This document shows positions 16,478-24,199 of a stretch of DNA of 25,423 nucleotides, one piece after another. Numbering within the stretch: the stretch's first letter is position 1; the number at the start of each line of letters is the position of its first letter. The notes beneath the pieces are model-generated. The model saw only the letters and a list, made by a program, of their open reading frames with translations. It had not been told where the DNA came from and did not search any database. The stretch is from contig JBDSYA010000242.1 in assembly GCA_039925865.1 (NCBI GenBank), forward strand, positions 1-25,423. Reading direction: 5' to 3'. A program made the translations under genes and the position numbers. This DNA is from JBDSYA01 sp039925865. GTDB taxonomy: Bacteria; Bacteroidota; Ignavibacteria; Tepidaquicellales; Tepidaquicellaceae.

Positions 16478-17410
16478 TTGGATAATCTTACGCTGGAATT
16501 TTCAGATGATGTATTAAGGATTTTAATATTGGACGATTCAGGAAAAATATCATTCAAAGATGAAACAGATCTTGGATTCAATATGAATGATTACAGTTAT
16601 TTTAAGAATCGGGATGAACTTGTTGATAATTTTAATGAAAAATTTAACGGTCTTCTCAAAGAACCAAATTTAGTTTTCAAAGAAGCCGGAGTACTTATAG
16701 ATACTTCACAAGCCTTCTTAAATGTTTTCCCCGTAGATTTTCAGGAAGATGCAGGCAGTATCAACTCTCATATATTGTGGGAGCTTTCTAACTATTTTCC
16801 CGAGACATATAAAAATTATAACATAAAATATTACCGGCTTAATAATCAGTTTTTGACTGACGGCATTGATCAGATTCTTTTAATTGCAGTTGATAAAAAT
16901 AAGATCGAATTCATTAAAAGCCTTTGCAATGGCTGCGGAATAAAAATTAAGAGTGTTGATATAGATCAGTTTGTTGTCGAAAAGTGTTTAAAAGTATTTT
17001 ATCCTGAAGAGCTTAAAAATAGCACTCTGTTATTGATAGGTTGTAAAAATAGCAGACTGGATTTCAGCCTGATCTCCGGCGGTACGATAAAATATTATGA
17101 TTACGAAATTATAAATACTCTGAATTTTACAAACCTTCTTGTAAAGCAGATGAATTTTTATAATTCTGTTTTTGAAGTTAATCGACCGGGAAAGATTTTT
17201 TTATATGGAGACAGGAATGCAGAAGTTGTAAAAAAATTTCTAAATGAAGAATTTCCTGATCTGTTGGTTCAATATATTAATCCTGTGGATACAAAAGATA
17301 CAAAAGACACAAAAGATAACAATAAAAATTTCAGTAAATTTTCTCCTCTGTTTGGCCTTGCATTAAAAAATCTGTCAAAAAAACTTGAGAATAATTTCAG
17401 GAATTTATAA
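16478..17410 (+). CDS. PilM-like protein of the actin/FtsA fold (tentative)
   Basis: A 310-residue cytoplasmic protein whose pattern fits the PilM/FtsA branch of actin-like ATPases. Visible elements are a first beta-hairpin (LTLEFSDDVLRILILDDSG), a VLIDTSQAFLNVFPVDF strand pair, ILWELSNYFPE as in PilM proteins, a second-domain phosphate-loop-like segment LLLIGCKNSRLDFSLISGGT (about 187-206), KIFLYGDRN, and a closing FSPLFGLALKNL. The start is TTG at 16478, directly after an in-frame TGA, six bases from the preceding stop. A short tandem repeat encodes DTKDTKDTKD near residues 271-280. Its end overlaps rsmD by 26 bases. No pilN, pilO or pilQ gene is near, so a pilus or competence role is inferred from fold and from the ComEA-like neighbour only. 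Confidence 0.5.
   Translation: MDNLTLEFSDDVLRILILDDSGKISFKDETDLGFNMNDYSYFKNRDELVDNFNEKFNGLLKEPNLVFKEAGVLIDTSQAFLNVFPVDFQEDAGSINSHILWELSNYFPETYKNYNIKYYRLNNQFLTDGIDQILLIAVDKNKIEFIKSLCNGCGIKIKSVDIDQFVVEKCLKVFYPEELKNSTLLLIGCKNSRLDFSLISGGTIKYYDYEIINTLNFTNLLVKQMNFYNSVFEVNRPGKIFLYGDRNAEVVKKFLNEEFPDLLVQYINPVDTKDTKDTKDNNKNFSKFSPLFGLALKNLSKKLENNFRNL
17288..17317 (+). repeat. Short in-frame tandem repeat in the PilM-like gene
   Basis: Three 9-base units (ACAAAAGAT, ACAAAAGAC, ACAAAAGAT) run from 17291 to 17317, after a GAT. They encode a TKD triplet repeat in a probable surface loop before the last conserved segment. Unit length is a multiple of three, so copy-number change would keep the frame. Confidence 0.75.
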
Positions 17411-17915
17411 AAGCAGAATTCTTTATTCACCTGATTCTACTAAAGTCAGACCAACAAGCGACCGTGCTAAAGAAACTCTATTTAACATGTTGGAGAACAG
17501 AATGGAGTTTGACGGTATTACCTGTATTGATCTTTTTTGTGGTACAGGAAATCTTGGGCTGGAATGTATTTCCAGAGGTGCAGCCAATTGTTATTTCGTA
17601 GATTTAAACACAGATCTTGTGAATAAGAACATAGTAAAACTTGATGCAGAAAATAAAAGCGAAGTTTTTAAAATGAAAGCAATTTCCTTCTTGAATAAAT
17701 TTACGGAGATAAAAGCGGATATAATATTTTGTGATCCGCCTTATTTATATAATAAGTATGATAAACTGTTATCAAAAATTTTGCCCATTAAAACAATTTG
17801 TATATTAGAACATTCTGAAAAGTTTTTGCTAAGCTCTGAATTTGAAAAATTTGTTTTTCTTCGAAAGAATATCGGCACTATAAATTTCACATTTTTTGAT
17901 TTCAATAAATCTTAA
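17385..17915 (+). CDS. rsmD: 16S rRNA (guanine-966-N2) methyltransferase
   Basis: A 176-residue methyltransferase that modifies G966 of 16S rRNA during 30S assembly. The protein begins RIISGIYKSRIL and continues VRPTSDRAKETLFNML, the standard RsmD opening. SAM motif I is IDLFCGTGNLGLECISRGA and the catalytic motif IV is CDPPYLYNKY. The start is TTG at 17385, inside the last 26 bases of the PilM-like gene; no ATG is available nearby and this start reproduces the conserved N-terminus. Its TAA overlaps the coaD ATG by one base (TAATG). The rsmD-coaD order is a very common bacterial pairing. Confidence 0.93.
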   Translation: MRIISGIYKSRILYSPDSTKVRPTSDRAKETLFNMLENRMEFDGITCIDLFCGTGNLGLECISRGAANCYFVDLNTDLVNKNIVKLDAENKSEVFKMKAISFLNKFTEIKADIIFCDPPYLYNKYDKLLSKILPIKTICILEHSEKFLLSSEFEKFVFLRKNIGTINFTFFDFNKS

Positions 17916-18415
17916 TGGAAAAAATTATTTCTATCTATCCGGGTACATTCGATCCGGTTACTAACGGTCATCTGGATATTATCCGGAGAGCTTCAGGATT
18001 GTTTGAAACAGTTATAGTAGCCGTAGCTGTTAATTTCCAGAAAACTCCTTTGTTTTCCCGTGATGAAAGACAGGATATGATCCGTAATGTTGTATCTGAT
18101 TTTAAAAATGTTGAAGTTGATTTCTTTGAAGGGTTGCTAGTACGTTATGCAGAAAAGAAAAAAGCGAATATCATAATAAGAGGTTTAAGAGCAATTTCGG
18201 ATTTTGAATATGAGTTTCAAATGTCTCTGACAAATCGCAGGCTCAGTCCGGAAATTAATACAATATTTTTAATGCCAAATGAAAAATACTCATATCTTAA
18301 TTCATCACTGGTCCGTGAGCTTGCTTCTTATGATTCAAATATTGAAGATTTTGTACCCGAATTTGTTTTAATGAAATTGAAAGAAAAATTTAATAGTAAG
18401 ATTCAAAAAGAATAA
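17915..18415 (+). CDS. coaD: Phosphopantetheine adenylyltransferase
   Basis: A 166-residue enzyme that transfers AMP from ATP to 4'-phosphopantetheine, the penultimate step of coenzyme A synthesis. It shows the nucleotidyltransferase signature YPGTFDPVTNGHLDIIRRA with the TxGH-type NGH, AVAVNFQKTPLFSRDER, IIRGLRAISDFEYEFQM and the YSYLNSSLVRELA motif that contacts ATP. The length is normal. The start codon overlaps the rsmD stop by one base, showing translational coupling. It ends the plus-strand cluster, facing the minus-strand thioredoxin-fold gene only 11 bases away. Confidence 0.96.
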   Translation: MEKIISIYPGTFDPVTNGHLDIIRRASGLFETVIVAVAVNFQKTPLFSRDERQDMIRNVVSDFKNVEVDFFEGLLVRYAEKKKANIIIRGLRAISDFEYEFQMSLTNRRLSPEINTIFLMPNEKYSYLNSSLVRELASYDSNIEDFVPEFVLMKLKEKFNSKIQKE

Positions 18416-18425
18416 ATATCTTTTT
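18405..18425. terminator. Weak AT-rich hairpin between convergent genes (possible terminator)
   Basis: AAAAAGA (18405-18411) pairs with TCTTTTT (18419-18425) around a 7-base loop. It overlaps the coaD stop codon and borders the stop of the convergent gene. The stem is almost all A-T and would be unstable, but it ends in a T-tract on the plus strand and an equivalent one on the minus strand. Confidence 0.3.
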
Positions 18426-18426
18426 A

Positions 18427-18924
18427 TTAATTTTGAAAGACCGTTGAAAGATCTGTGTCTTTATATTTGTTCTGTGAGAAAAAATTAAGCATCTCAGCGA
18501 AATCATCTGCACCTATAAATCCCGAAATGTTTGTAACCTCTTCACCATTATATTTGAACTTTATTTCACTACCTTCAGAATTTAATACAGCAAAAGTAGG
18601 ATAACCTGTAGCTCCGAAAAATTTTGCCAGCTCTGTACCTGAATATTCTTTTTTTCCGAAGGAATACTTACCGGAACTCTCAGGATTTAATTTTACAAAT
18701 ACAAAATCTGAAAGTGAGCTTTGAACTTTAGGAGAAGTAAACACTTCTGAGTCCATCTTTTTGCTCCAGTTATCACTGTCTGTAAAAATTTCCAATAAAA
18801 CTTTCTTTCCGCTGGTGCGGGCATTATTTAAACCATCATTAAAACCGTAAGATGTCTGACTGTATGAGTAGGAAAAGCTTAGAAGTAAAAAAATCGCCGT
18901 TAAAATATATTTGATTGAATTCAT
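18427..18924 (-). CDS. Secreted thioredoxin-fold protein lacking the CXXC motif
   Basis: A 165-residue protein with a signal peptide (residues 1-23, ending SYSYSQ) and a thioredoxin-like domain (about 38-155). LNNARTSGKKVLLEIFTDS leads into the position of the active site, where relatives carry WCGWCKKM. Here it reads SDNWSKKMDSEVF (50-62), with both cysteines replaced by Asp51 and Ser54. The structural cis-proline motif GYPTFAVLN (about 107-115) remains. There is no cysteine in the whole protein, so it cannot act as a disulfide oxidoreductase. It may serve as a binding or chaperone-like domain in the periplasm. The gene is monocistronic on the minus strand, convergent with coaD. Confidence 0.8.
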   Translation of the reverse strand: MNSIKYILTAIFLLLSFSYSYSQTSYGFNDGLNNARTSGKKVLLEIFTDSDNWSKKMDSEVFTSPKVQSSLSDFVFVKLNPESSGKYSFGKKEYSGTELAKFFGATGYPTFAVLNSEGSEIKFKYNGEEVTNISGFIGADDFAEMLNFFSQNKYKDTDLSTVFQN

Positions 18925-19009
18925 TTGTTTTTATTTTTAATGTAGCAGTTAATTAGAACAATTTAAAATACAAAATGTTTCCGTAGGATCAACGGCGAAT
19001 TAAGTATTA

Positions 19010-19837
19010 CTAAATATTCTGTAAAATTCCTTTTGAAAGAAGAATTAGAATTATAATACCTAATAAGATACGATAAATAATAAATATCAGGTTGCTTCTG
19101 GTTTTCAGATATGAAATTAGAAAGGCAATAGAAATATATCCGACGATCCCGGATATTAATGTTGCAAGAATTAAATATGGAAGATCTGCATTCAGCAAGA
19201 CATCACGTTCTTTGTAAAGCTCATAAAGACCACTAAGGGCAATTGCCGGGATGCTCAGAAGAAATGAAAATCTTGCCGCAACCTCCCTTTTTAACCCGAC
19301 CAGAAGTCCGGCTGTAATTGTCACTCCGCTTCTTGAACTGCCGGGGATCAGAGCGAGTGCCTGAGCGCAACCTATCAACAGACCGTCTTTAATTCCGATT
19401 TGATTAAAATCCTTTTTTTTCGTGCTGACTTTTTCTGCGATAAATAAAATTACCGCAAAGAAGATCAGGGTAGCGCTTATTACATACAATCCTCTTGCAT
19501 CGTTTTCAATAAATCTTTTCAGAAATAATCCGCAAAGCGAAATCGGTATTGTTCCCAGTATAATAAGAATGAAAATCCGGGATTGTGCATTTGAAAAAAA
19601 ATCTTTTTTCTTCAGCGCATTAAGAAAACCTCTTGTAAGTGAAACTATATCTTTTTTAAAATATATAAGTGTTGCAATTAATGTACCTATCTGAATTACT
19701 GCGCTATATGCGGCTCCGATATCTTTCCATCCTAGTAAAGCTGGAATAACCCTGAGATGTGCGGTGCTGCTTATGGGAATGAATTCTGTAACTCCCTGAA
19801 TAACACCGAGTAAAACAGCTTCTAAAATTTTATCCAC
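19010..19837 (-). CDS. uppP: Undecaprenyl-diphosphatase
   Basis: A 275-residue inner-membrane enzyme that dephosphorylates undecaprenyl diphosphate, recycling the lipid carrier used for peptidoglycan and surface polysaccharides; overproduction gives bacitracin resistance in other species. The first conserved region is GVIQGVTEFIPISSTAH (11-27) with Glu18. The second is LIPGSSRSGVTITAGLLVGL (about 163-182) with its arginine. Several hydrophobic helices fill the rest. The start is GTG at 19837. It begins 7 bases after the stop of the outer-membrane protein gene, so it is almost certainly transcribed with it and perhaps with gyrB. Confidence 0.95.
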   Translation of the reverse strand: MDKILEAVLLGVIQGVTEFIPISSTAHLRVIPALLGWKDIGAAYSAVIQIGTLIATLIYFKKDIVSLTRGFLNALKKKDFFSNAQSRIFILIILGTIPISLCGLFLKRFIENDARGLYVISATLIFFAVILFIAEKVSTKKKDFNQIGIKDGLLIGCAQALALIPGSSRSGVTITAGLLVGLKREVAARFSFLLSIPAIALSGLYELYKERDVLLNADLPYLILATLISGIVGYISIAFLISYLKTRSNLIFIIYRILLGIIILILLSKGILQNI

Positions 19838-19844
19838 AGTTTAT

Positions 19845-20609
19845 TTAAAAAATAAAAACTTCTACTCCAAGCCTAAACCCGGCTCCGAAGCTGCTAAGAT
19901 TTACTTTTTCATTATTTAAATTTAAAAGATGATTGCCATTTTCATTCTTTAGGTCTGACATAAAACTATTCATTAAAAATCCGCAAAGGTATACAGCAGC
20001 CGACTTCCCCAGTTGTGCGTTAAAAATCCCTTCAGCTTTGATGCCAGTCCCGGATGAAGTATATTTTGTTTCCACTACTCTTTCTTTTCTGATGAATCTT
20101 GAAATAAAATATCCTCCTCCAATGCCGAACTTAATATAACTGTAATCCTGAAGGAAAATATAATACAATTGAATCATGGGCTGATGTGTAAAATATGAAT
20201 ACTGGTAATTTTTATTAGTAGGTACATCAATACTTTTTATAAGGTAAGCGTATTCGGATTTGACAGAAAACTTTTTTGTCAATTGAAATTCCGCGCCACC
20301 GAAGAATTGAATTCCCGTTGTGAAAGATGAGACTGTCTGCTCATTTGGAATGAAGGTATAGTTAGGAACATCTAATTCGATAAACTTGGTGAGAGAAGGA
20401 TTATTCGAATACAGAATTCCCATTCCAAAAGAAAAAGAAATATAATTGCTATTCTTATTTTGTTCCCTGAATGAAATTGTTTTTTTTGAATTCTGTGCGG
20501 ATAAGTTTAAACTAAATAAAAAATTAATCAAAACTACACATATAAAAAAACAGAGGATCTTACTTTTGTCAGCCTGAATTTTATATGTCGAGATTGGCAT
20601 ATTTAGCAT
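19845..20609 (-). CDS. Predicted outer-membrane beta-barrel protein
   Basis: A 254-residue protein with an unusually long N-region before its signal peptide hydrophobic core (about 19-38, ending NLSAQ). It then has repeated amphipathic beta strands: YISFSFGMGILY, TTGIQFFGGAEFQL, FSVKSEYAYLI, MIQLYYIFL, YIKFGIGGGYFISRF and a terminal FGAGFRLGVEVFIF ending in phenylalanine. This pattern is typical of small outer-membrane barrels. I do not recognise a specific family. The start codon at 20609, or the in-frame ATG at 20600, lies inside the 3' end of gyrB, an overlap of 29 or 20 bases, and no later start precedes the signal peptide. Translation is therefore probably coupled to gyrB. uppP follows after 7 bases. 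Confidence 0.72.
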   Translation of the reverse strand: MLNMPISTYKIQADKSKILCFFICVVLINFLFSLNLSAQNSKKTISFREQNKNSNYISFSFGMGILYSNNPSLTKFIELDVPNYTFIPNEQTVSSFTTGIQFFGGAEFQLTKKFSVKSEYAYLIKSIDVPTNKNYQYSYFTHQPMIQLYYIFLQDYSYIKFGIGGGYFISRFIRKERVVETKYTSSGTGIKAEGIFNAQLGKSAAVYLCGFLMNSFMSDLKNENGNHLLNLNNEKVNLSSFGAGFRLGVEVFIF

Positions 20610-22572
20610 TCTCTTCTATAAACTTTCTTCGGGGTTCAACTTCTTCGCCCATTAAAACTCTGAATATTTTATCGGCAGCAGCAGCATTTTCATTTGTAAC
20701 CTGTACAATTGTACGGGTCTCAGGATTCATTGTAGTTGTCCAAAGCTGCTCGGGATTCATTTCTCCAAGTCCTTTAAATCTCGAAATAGCAATTCCTTTA
20801 GTTGCATTAGTAGCGGTTGCTTCCGGTTCTTCACCGTTTTCCACAATGACAGCGGCCTTATCAGCTTTCATTGATTTTAAGATCTCTTCACGTTCGGATT
20901 CATCGAAAGCGTAAAGTTCAGTTTTCCCTTTTTTAATTTTATAAAGCGGCGGCTGGGCTATATATAGTCTTTGTGTTTCAACGATTTCTCTCATATGCCT
21001 GTAAAAAAATGTGAGGAGTAAAGTCCGTATATGTGAACCATCAACGTCGGCGTCGCACATTAATATAATTTTATCATATCTGATCTTTGATTCATCAAAC
21101 TCATCTGAATTGCCGAGACCTGCACCGATCGCGGTAATTATAGAACGTATTTCTTCATTCTCCAGAATTTTATTGATTCTTGCTTTTTCAACGTTAAGTA
21201 TTTTTCCTCTGAGTGGAAGTATTGCCTGAAACCTGCGGTCTCTTCCCTGCTTAGCAGAACCTCCTGCAGAATCTCCCTCAACTAAATACAGCTCACACTG
21301 CGCAGGATCTTTAATAGAACAGTCGGCAAGTTTACCCGGCAATCCGCCGAGATCGAGAGCATTTTTTCTGCGAGTCAGCTCTCTCGCTTTACGAGCGGCT
21401 TCTCGTGCTTCTGCTGCTCTTAAACATTTCTCTATGATCTTTTTTGCAATAGACGGATTCTCTTCAAGATAATTTCCCAGAGTTTCACCTGTTATCGACT
21501 GGACAATTCCTTTGACTTCACTGTTGCCTAGTTTAGTTTTTGTCTGCCCTTCAAACTGAGGTTCAGGTACCTTGATACTGATCACACATGTAATACCCTC
21601 ACGGAAATCATCTCCTGTCAAAGTAATCTTATCGCTCTTGATCAGATTATTTTTTGTGGCGTAATTATTCAGCGTTCTTGTCAGCGCAGCTTTGAATCCT
21701 TCAAGATGGGTTCCGCCTTCATGTGTATTGATATTATTAACAAAAGTATAAATGTTATCATTGTAAGATTCATTATACTGGAATGCCACCTCGACCTGTA
21801 CGTTTTCCTTATCACCCGATACAAATATTGGCTTACCCGATATTGATTTTTCTGATTCATCAAGATATTTAACAAAGTCAATCAGGCCGCCTTTGAAATG
21901 AAATTCTGCTTCCCTTACTTCTTCTCTTTCATCTTTGACAATTATGGTAAGATCTTTATTCAGGTATGCAAGTTCTCTCAGTCTTTCTTCAAGTGTTTCA
22001 TATTTAAAAATAATATTTTTAAAAATCTCACCATCAGGATAAAATGTGATTTTTGTTCCTGATTTCTTGGCGTTACCTATAACTTTCACATTAGCTACGG
22101 GTGCTCCTCTTGTATATTTCTGATAATAAACTTTTCCGTCTCGAATAATTTCAGCTTCAAGATATTCACTTAATGCATTAACTACAGAAACACCCACTCC
22201 ATGCAGGCCTCCCGAAACTTTATAACTATCCCTGTTGAATTTTCCACCGGCATTAAGCTGGGTCATAACAACTTCAAGTGCAGAGATCTTTTCCGTAGGA
22301 TGAATTTCAGTCGGTATCCCTCTTCCGTTATCAGTGACAGTTATTGAACCGTTTTTATTAATTGTTAAAGTAATTTTATCGGCATATCCGGCAAGAGCTT
22401 CATCTATTGCATTGTCAATGACCTCATATGCCAGATGATGCAAGCCTCTTGCAGATATATCACCAATATACATCGCAGGTCTCTTGCGGACGTGTTCGAG
22501 TCCCTTTAAAACCTGTATATCGCCAGCACCGTATTCCTGCTCTTTGATGTTTTCTTCTTTATTTTTAGCCAT
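20581..22572 (-). CDS. gyrB: DNA gyrase subunit B
   Basis: A 663-residue subunit that supplies the ATPase for negative supercoiling by gyrase. It has the GHKL ATPase domain (about 20-230) with GLEHVRKRPAMYIGD, EVIDNAIDEALAG, DNGRGIP and GGLHGVGVSVVNALSE. A transducer domain follows, then the TOPRIM domain with LVEGDSAGGSAKQGRDR (about 430-446) and DADVDGSHIRTL (about 506-517). The C-terminus has ISRFKGLGEMNPEQLW and ends normally for a gyrase without the long proteobacterial insert. ParE is the main alternative, but the neighbouring dnaN, recF and dciA favour gyrB. Its 3' end carries the start of the outer-membrane protein gene. Confidence 0.95.
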   Translation of the reverse strand: MAKNKEENIKEQEYGAGDIQVLKGLEHVRKRPAMYIGDISARGLHHLAYEVIDNAIDEALAGYADKITLTINKNGSITVTDNGRGIPTEIHPTEKISALEVVMTQLNAGGKFNRDSYKVSGGLHGVGVSVVNALSEYLEAEIIRDGKVYYQKYTRGAPVANVKVIGNAKKSGTKITFYPDGEIFKNIIFKYETLEERLRELAYLNKDLTIIVKDEREEVREAEFHFKGGLIDFVKYLDESEKSISGKPIFVSGDKENVQVEVAFQYNESYNDNIYTFVNNINTHEGGTHLEGFKAALTRTLNNYATKNNLIKSDKITLTGDDFREGITCVISIKVPEPQFEGQTKTKLGNSEVKGIVQSITGETLGNYLEENPSIAKKIIEKCLRAAEAREAARKARELTRRKNALDLGGLPGKLADCSIKDPAQCELYLVEGDSAGGSAKQGRDRRFQAILPLRGKILNVEKARINKILENEEIRSIITAIGAGLGNSDEFDESKIRYDKIILMCDADVDGSHIRTLLLTFFYRHMREIVETQRLYIAQPPLYKIKKGKTELYAFDESEREEILKSMKADKAAVIVENGEEPEATATNATKGIAISRFKGLGEMNPEQLWTTTMNPETRTIVQVTNENAAAADKIFRVLMGEEVEPRRKFIEENAKYANLDI

Positions 22573-22592
22573 AATTTTTTTTATCTTTTCCT

Positions 22593-22904
22593 TTAAATAA
22601 AAACTATATCTCTGATGATTTTCTTTTTCAAATTCAAATTTAGCTTATCTATTATTTCACTTTTTTTCAATGCAAGCTCATGACGCCATGCTGCATTTTC
22701 GACACTTACAAATAATTTGTTTTTTCTTATCTCAACGGGAGTTGAAAAATTCGCTATCGAACTGCCAACACAATCATTCCAAACGCTGAGGATCTTTAGC
22801 TCCTGCATTCGCACATCCAGGCCTATATAATTCATGAAAGTATCAAGTTCACTTTTTAAGCAAACTGTTTTATTAAATCTCGTTCTTGTATCAATGCTTT
22901 TCAT
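22593..22904 (-). CDS. dciA: DciA/DUF721 protein, probable replicative helicase loader
   Basis: A 103-residue protein with the DUF721 pattern: an N-terminal helical segment, VWNDCVGSSIANFSTPVEIRKNKLFVSV and NAAWRHELALKKSEIIDKLN. Members of this family (DciA) interact with and load the DnaB helicase in bacteria that lack DnaC or DnaI. The location, 4 bases after recF and 20 bases before gyrB, is a common position for this gene and strengthens the call. The length is short but complete for the family core. Confidence 0.82.
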   Translation of the reverse strand: MKSIDTRTRFNKTVCLKSELDTFMNYIGLDVRMQELKILSVWNDCVGSSIANFSTPVEIRKNKLFVSVENAAWRHELALKKSEIIDKLNLNLKKKIIRDIVFI

Positions 22905-22908
22905 TCTG

Positions 22909-24087
22909 TCAATTTACGGTGCCGTTCTCGATTTTGAAAACTGAAATTTCATCGTCCGAATAAAACTTTTTTAAATTTTCAGTGTAACTCATATCGGTTG
23001 TTGTTAAAAAAATCTGTCCGTAATCTCTTAAGTGTGAGATTATCATTGCAACTCTGTTTTCATCCAGTTCAGATAACACATCATCCAGCAAAAGTATAGG
23101 GTTAGTGGACTTTCTGTCTTTCAGATAATCATATTCAGATAGTTTTAATGCAACCAAAAATGTTTTATGCTCACCCTGAGATGCAAAATTTTTAAGCTCA
23201 AAGTTTTCCTGAGAATTATTTTTACTCATTTTAAAAAGATAATCATCCCGATGAGGTCCTGCAAGGGTAACTGCCTTTAATATTTCCTCTCCGGATTTAC
23301 CGGCAATATACCCGGCGAATTCTTCTTTAATATTATCTAATGTGAGATTTGATTTATCTGCATCGATCTCCCCGAATGTGTCTGAAAAATATCTTATTGA
23401 TCCTGACTGTCCTCCTGAAAAAAGAAACAAAAAATTTTTTTCACAAAAGATCATGAACTCTTTCAAAAATTCGAATCTTTTGAAAAGTATATGCGCGGAT
23501 ACTTCTGTAAATTTTTCATTATATGAATTTAACAGATCAGTCATCTCGATGTATGAATATTTCTTATAAACAGAATAATTTTTTAGCAGAGCATTTTTCT
23601 GTCTGAGTATTTTTGCAAGGTCTTTAAGGTAATCAAGATAAAGTCGGCTTGTCTGTGAAATAAGAATATCAAAGAACCTCCTGCGGTCTGATGGGTTTCC
23701 ATAAGTAATATTCAGACTTTTCGGAGAAAGAAAAACAAAAGGAAATTTTCCGAATATCTGTGACGAAAAAGCAGATACCTTTTCCCTGTTAAGATGAATC
23801 GATTTAGACCTGGAGTCAAGATTATAATTAATTATAAGTTTATCAATGTTATCCAGATCATTTTGAAACTCGGATTCTATTACAAATTCATTTTCACCAA
23901 ACTTAATGCAGTCAGATTCCGGCGACCCTAAAAAACTTTTTCCGAAGGTCGAAAATGAGATCCCTTCGAGAATATTAGTTTTTCCATGGCCATTGTTTCC
24001 ATAAATAAAGTTAAATTTATTGTTGAAAATTATTTCTTTATTGCCATAGTTTCTGAAATTTTTTAAAACAATCTTTTTTAGAACCAT
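22909..24087 (-). CDS. recF: DNA replication and repair protein RecF
   Basis: A 392-residue ABC-type ATPase that loads RecA at gaps with RecO and RecR. It has the Walker A motif YGNNGHGKTNILEGI (29-43), the family segments LSPKSLNITYGNPSDRRRFFD and KILRQKNALLKN, AGPHRDDYLF (about 277-286), the signature FASQGEHKTFLVALKLSEYDYL, and Walker B ILLLDDVLSELDENR (about 329-343). It is slightly longer than the usual 360-370 residues, owing to a loop in the middle. It lies 112 bases after dnaN and 4 bases before dciA, so recF-dciA-gyrB probably share a transcript. Confidence 0.96.
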   Translation of the reverse strand: MVLKKIVLKNFRNYGNKEIIFNNKFNFIYGNNGHGKTNILEGISFSTFGKSFLGSPESDCIKFGENEFVIESEFQNDLDNIDKLIINYNLDSRSKSIHLNREKVSAFSSQIFGKFPFVFLSPKSLNITYGNPSDRRRFFDILISQTSRLYLDYLKDLAKILRQKNALLKNYSVYKKYSYIEMTDLLNSYNEKFTEVSAHILFKRFEFLKEFMIFCEKNFLFLFSGGQSGSIRYFSDTFGEIDADKSNLTLDNIKEEFAGYIAGKSGEEILKAVTLAGPHRDDYLFKMSKNNSQENFELKNFASQGEHKTFLVALKLSEYDYLKDRKSTNPILLLDDVLSELDENRVAMIISHLRDYGQIFLTTTDMSYTENLKKFYSDDEISVFKIENGTVN

Positions 24088-24199
24088 TATTTATAAATGC
24101 TCACAGCTTTCATTAAATTTTAATCGAAGTGAAAAACCAAATAAGCTGAGAAGGCAGGAATTTATTGAAAAACAAAAACTTAAACGGTAGATCAAAAAA

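Noticed and set aside
16246..16581. 111-codon open frame antisense to the ComEA-like and PilM-like genes
   Set aside because: It spans the junction of two well-supported genes on the other strand.
19830..19838. Perfect DnaA-box sequence TTATCCACA
   Set aside because: It is a single copy that simply overlaps the GTG start and next codons of uppP; there is no cluster or AT-rich unwinding element around it.
20585..20914. 109-codon open frame antisense to gyrB
   Set aside because: It lies entirely opposite a conserved gyrB region and has no recognisable protein pattern.
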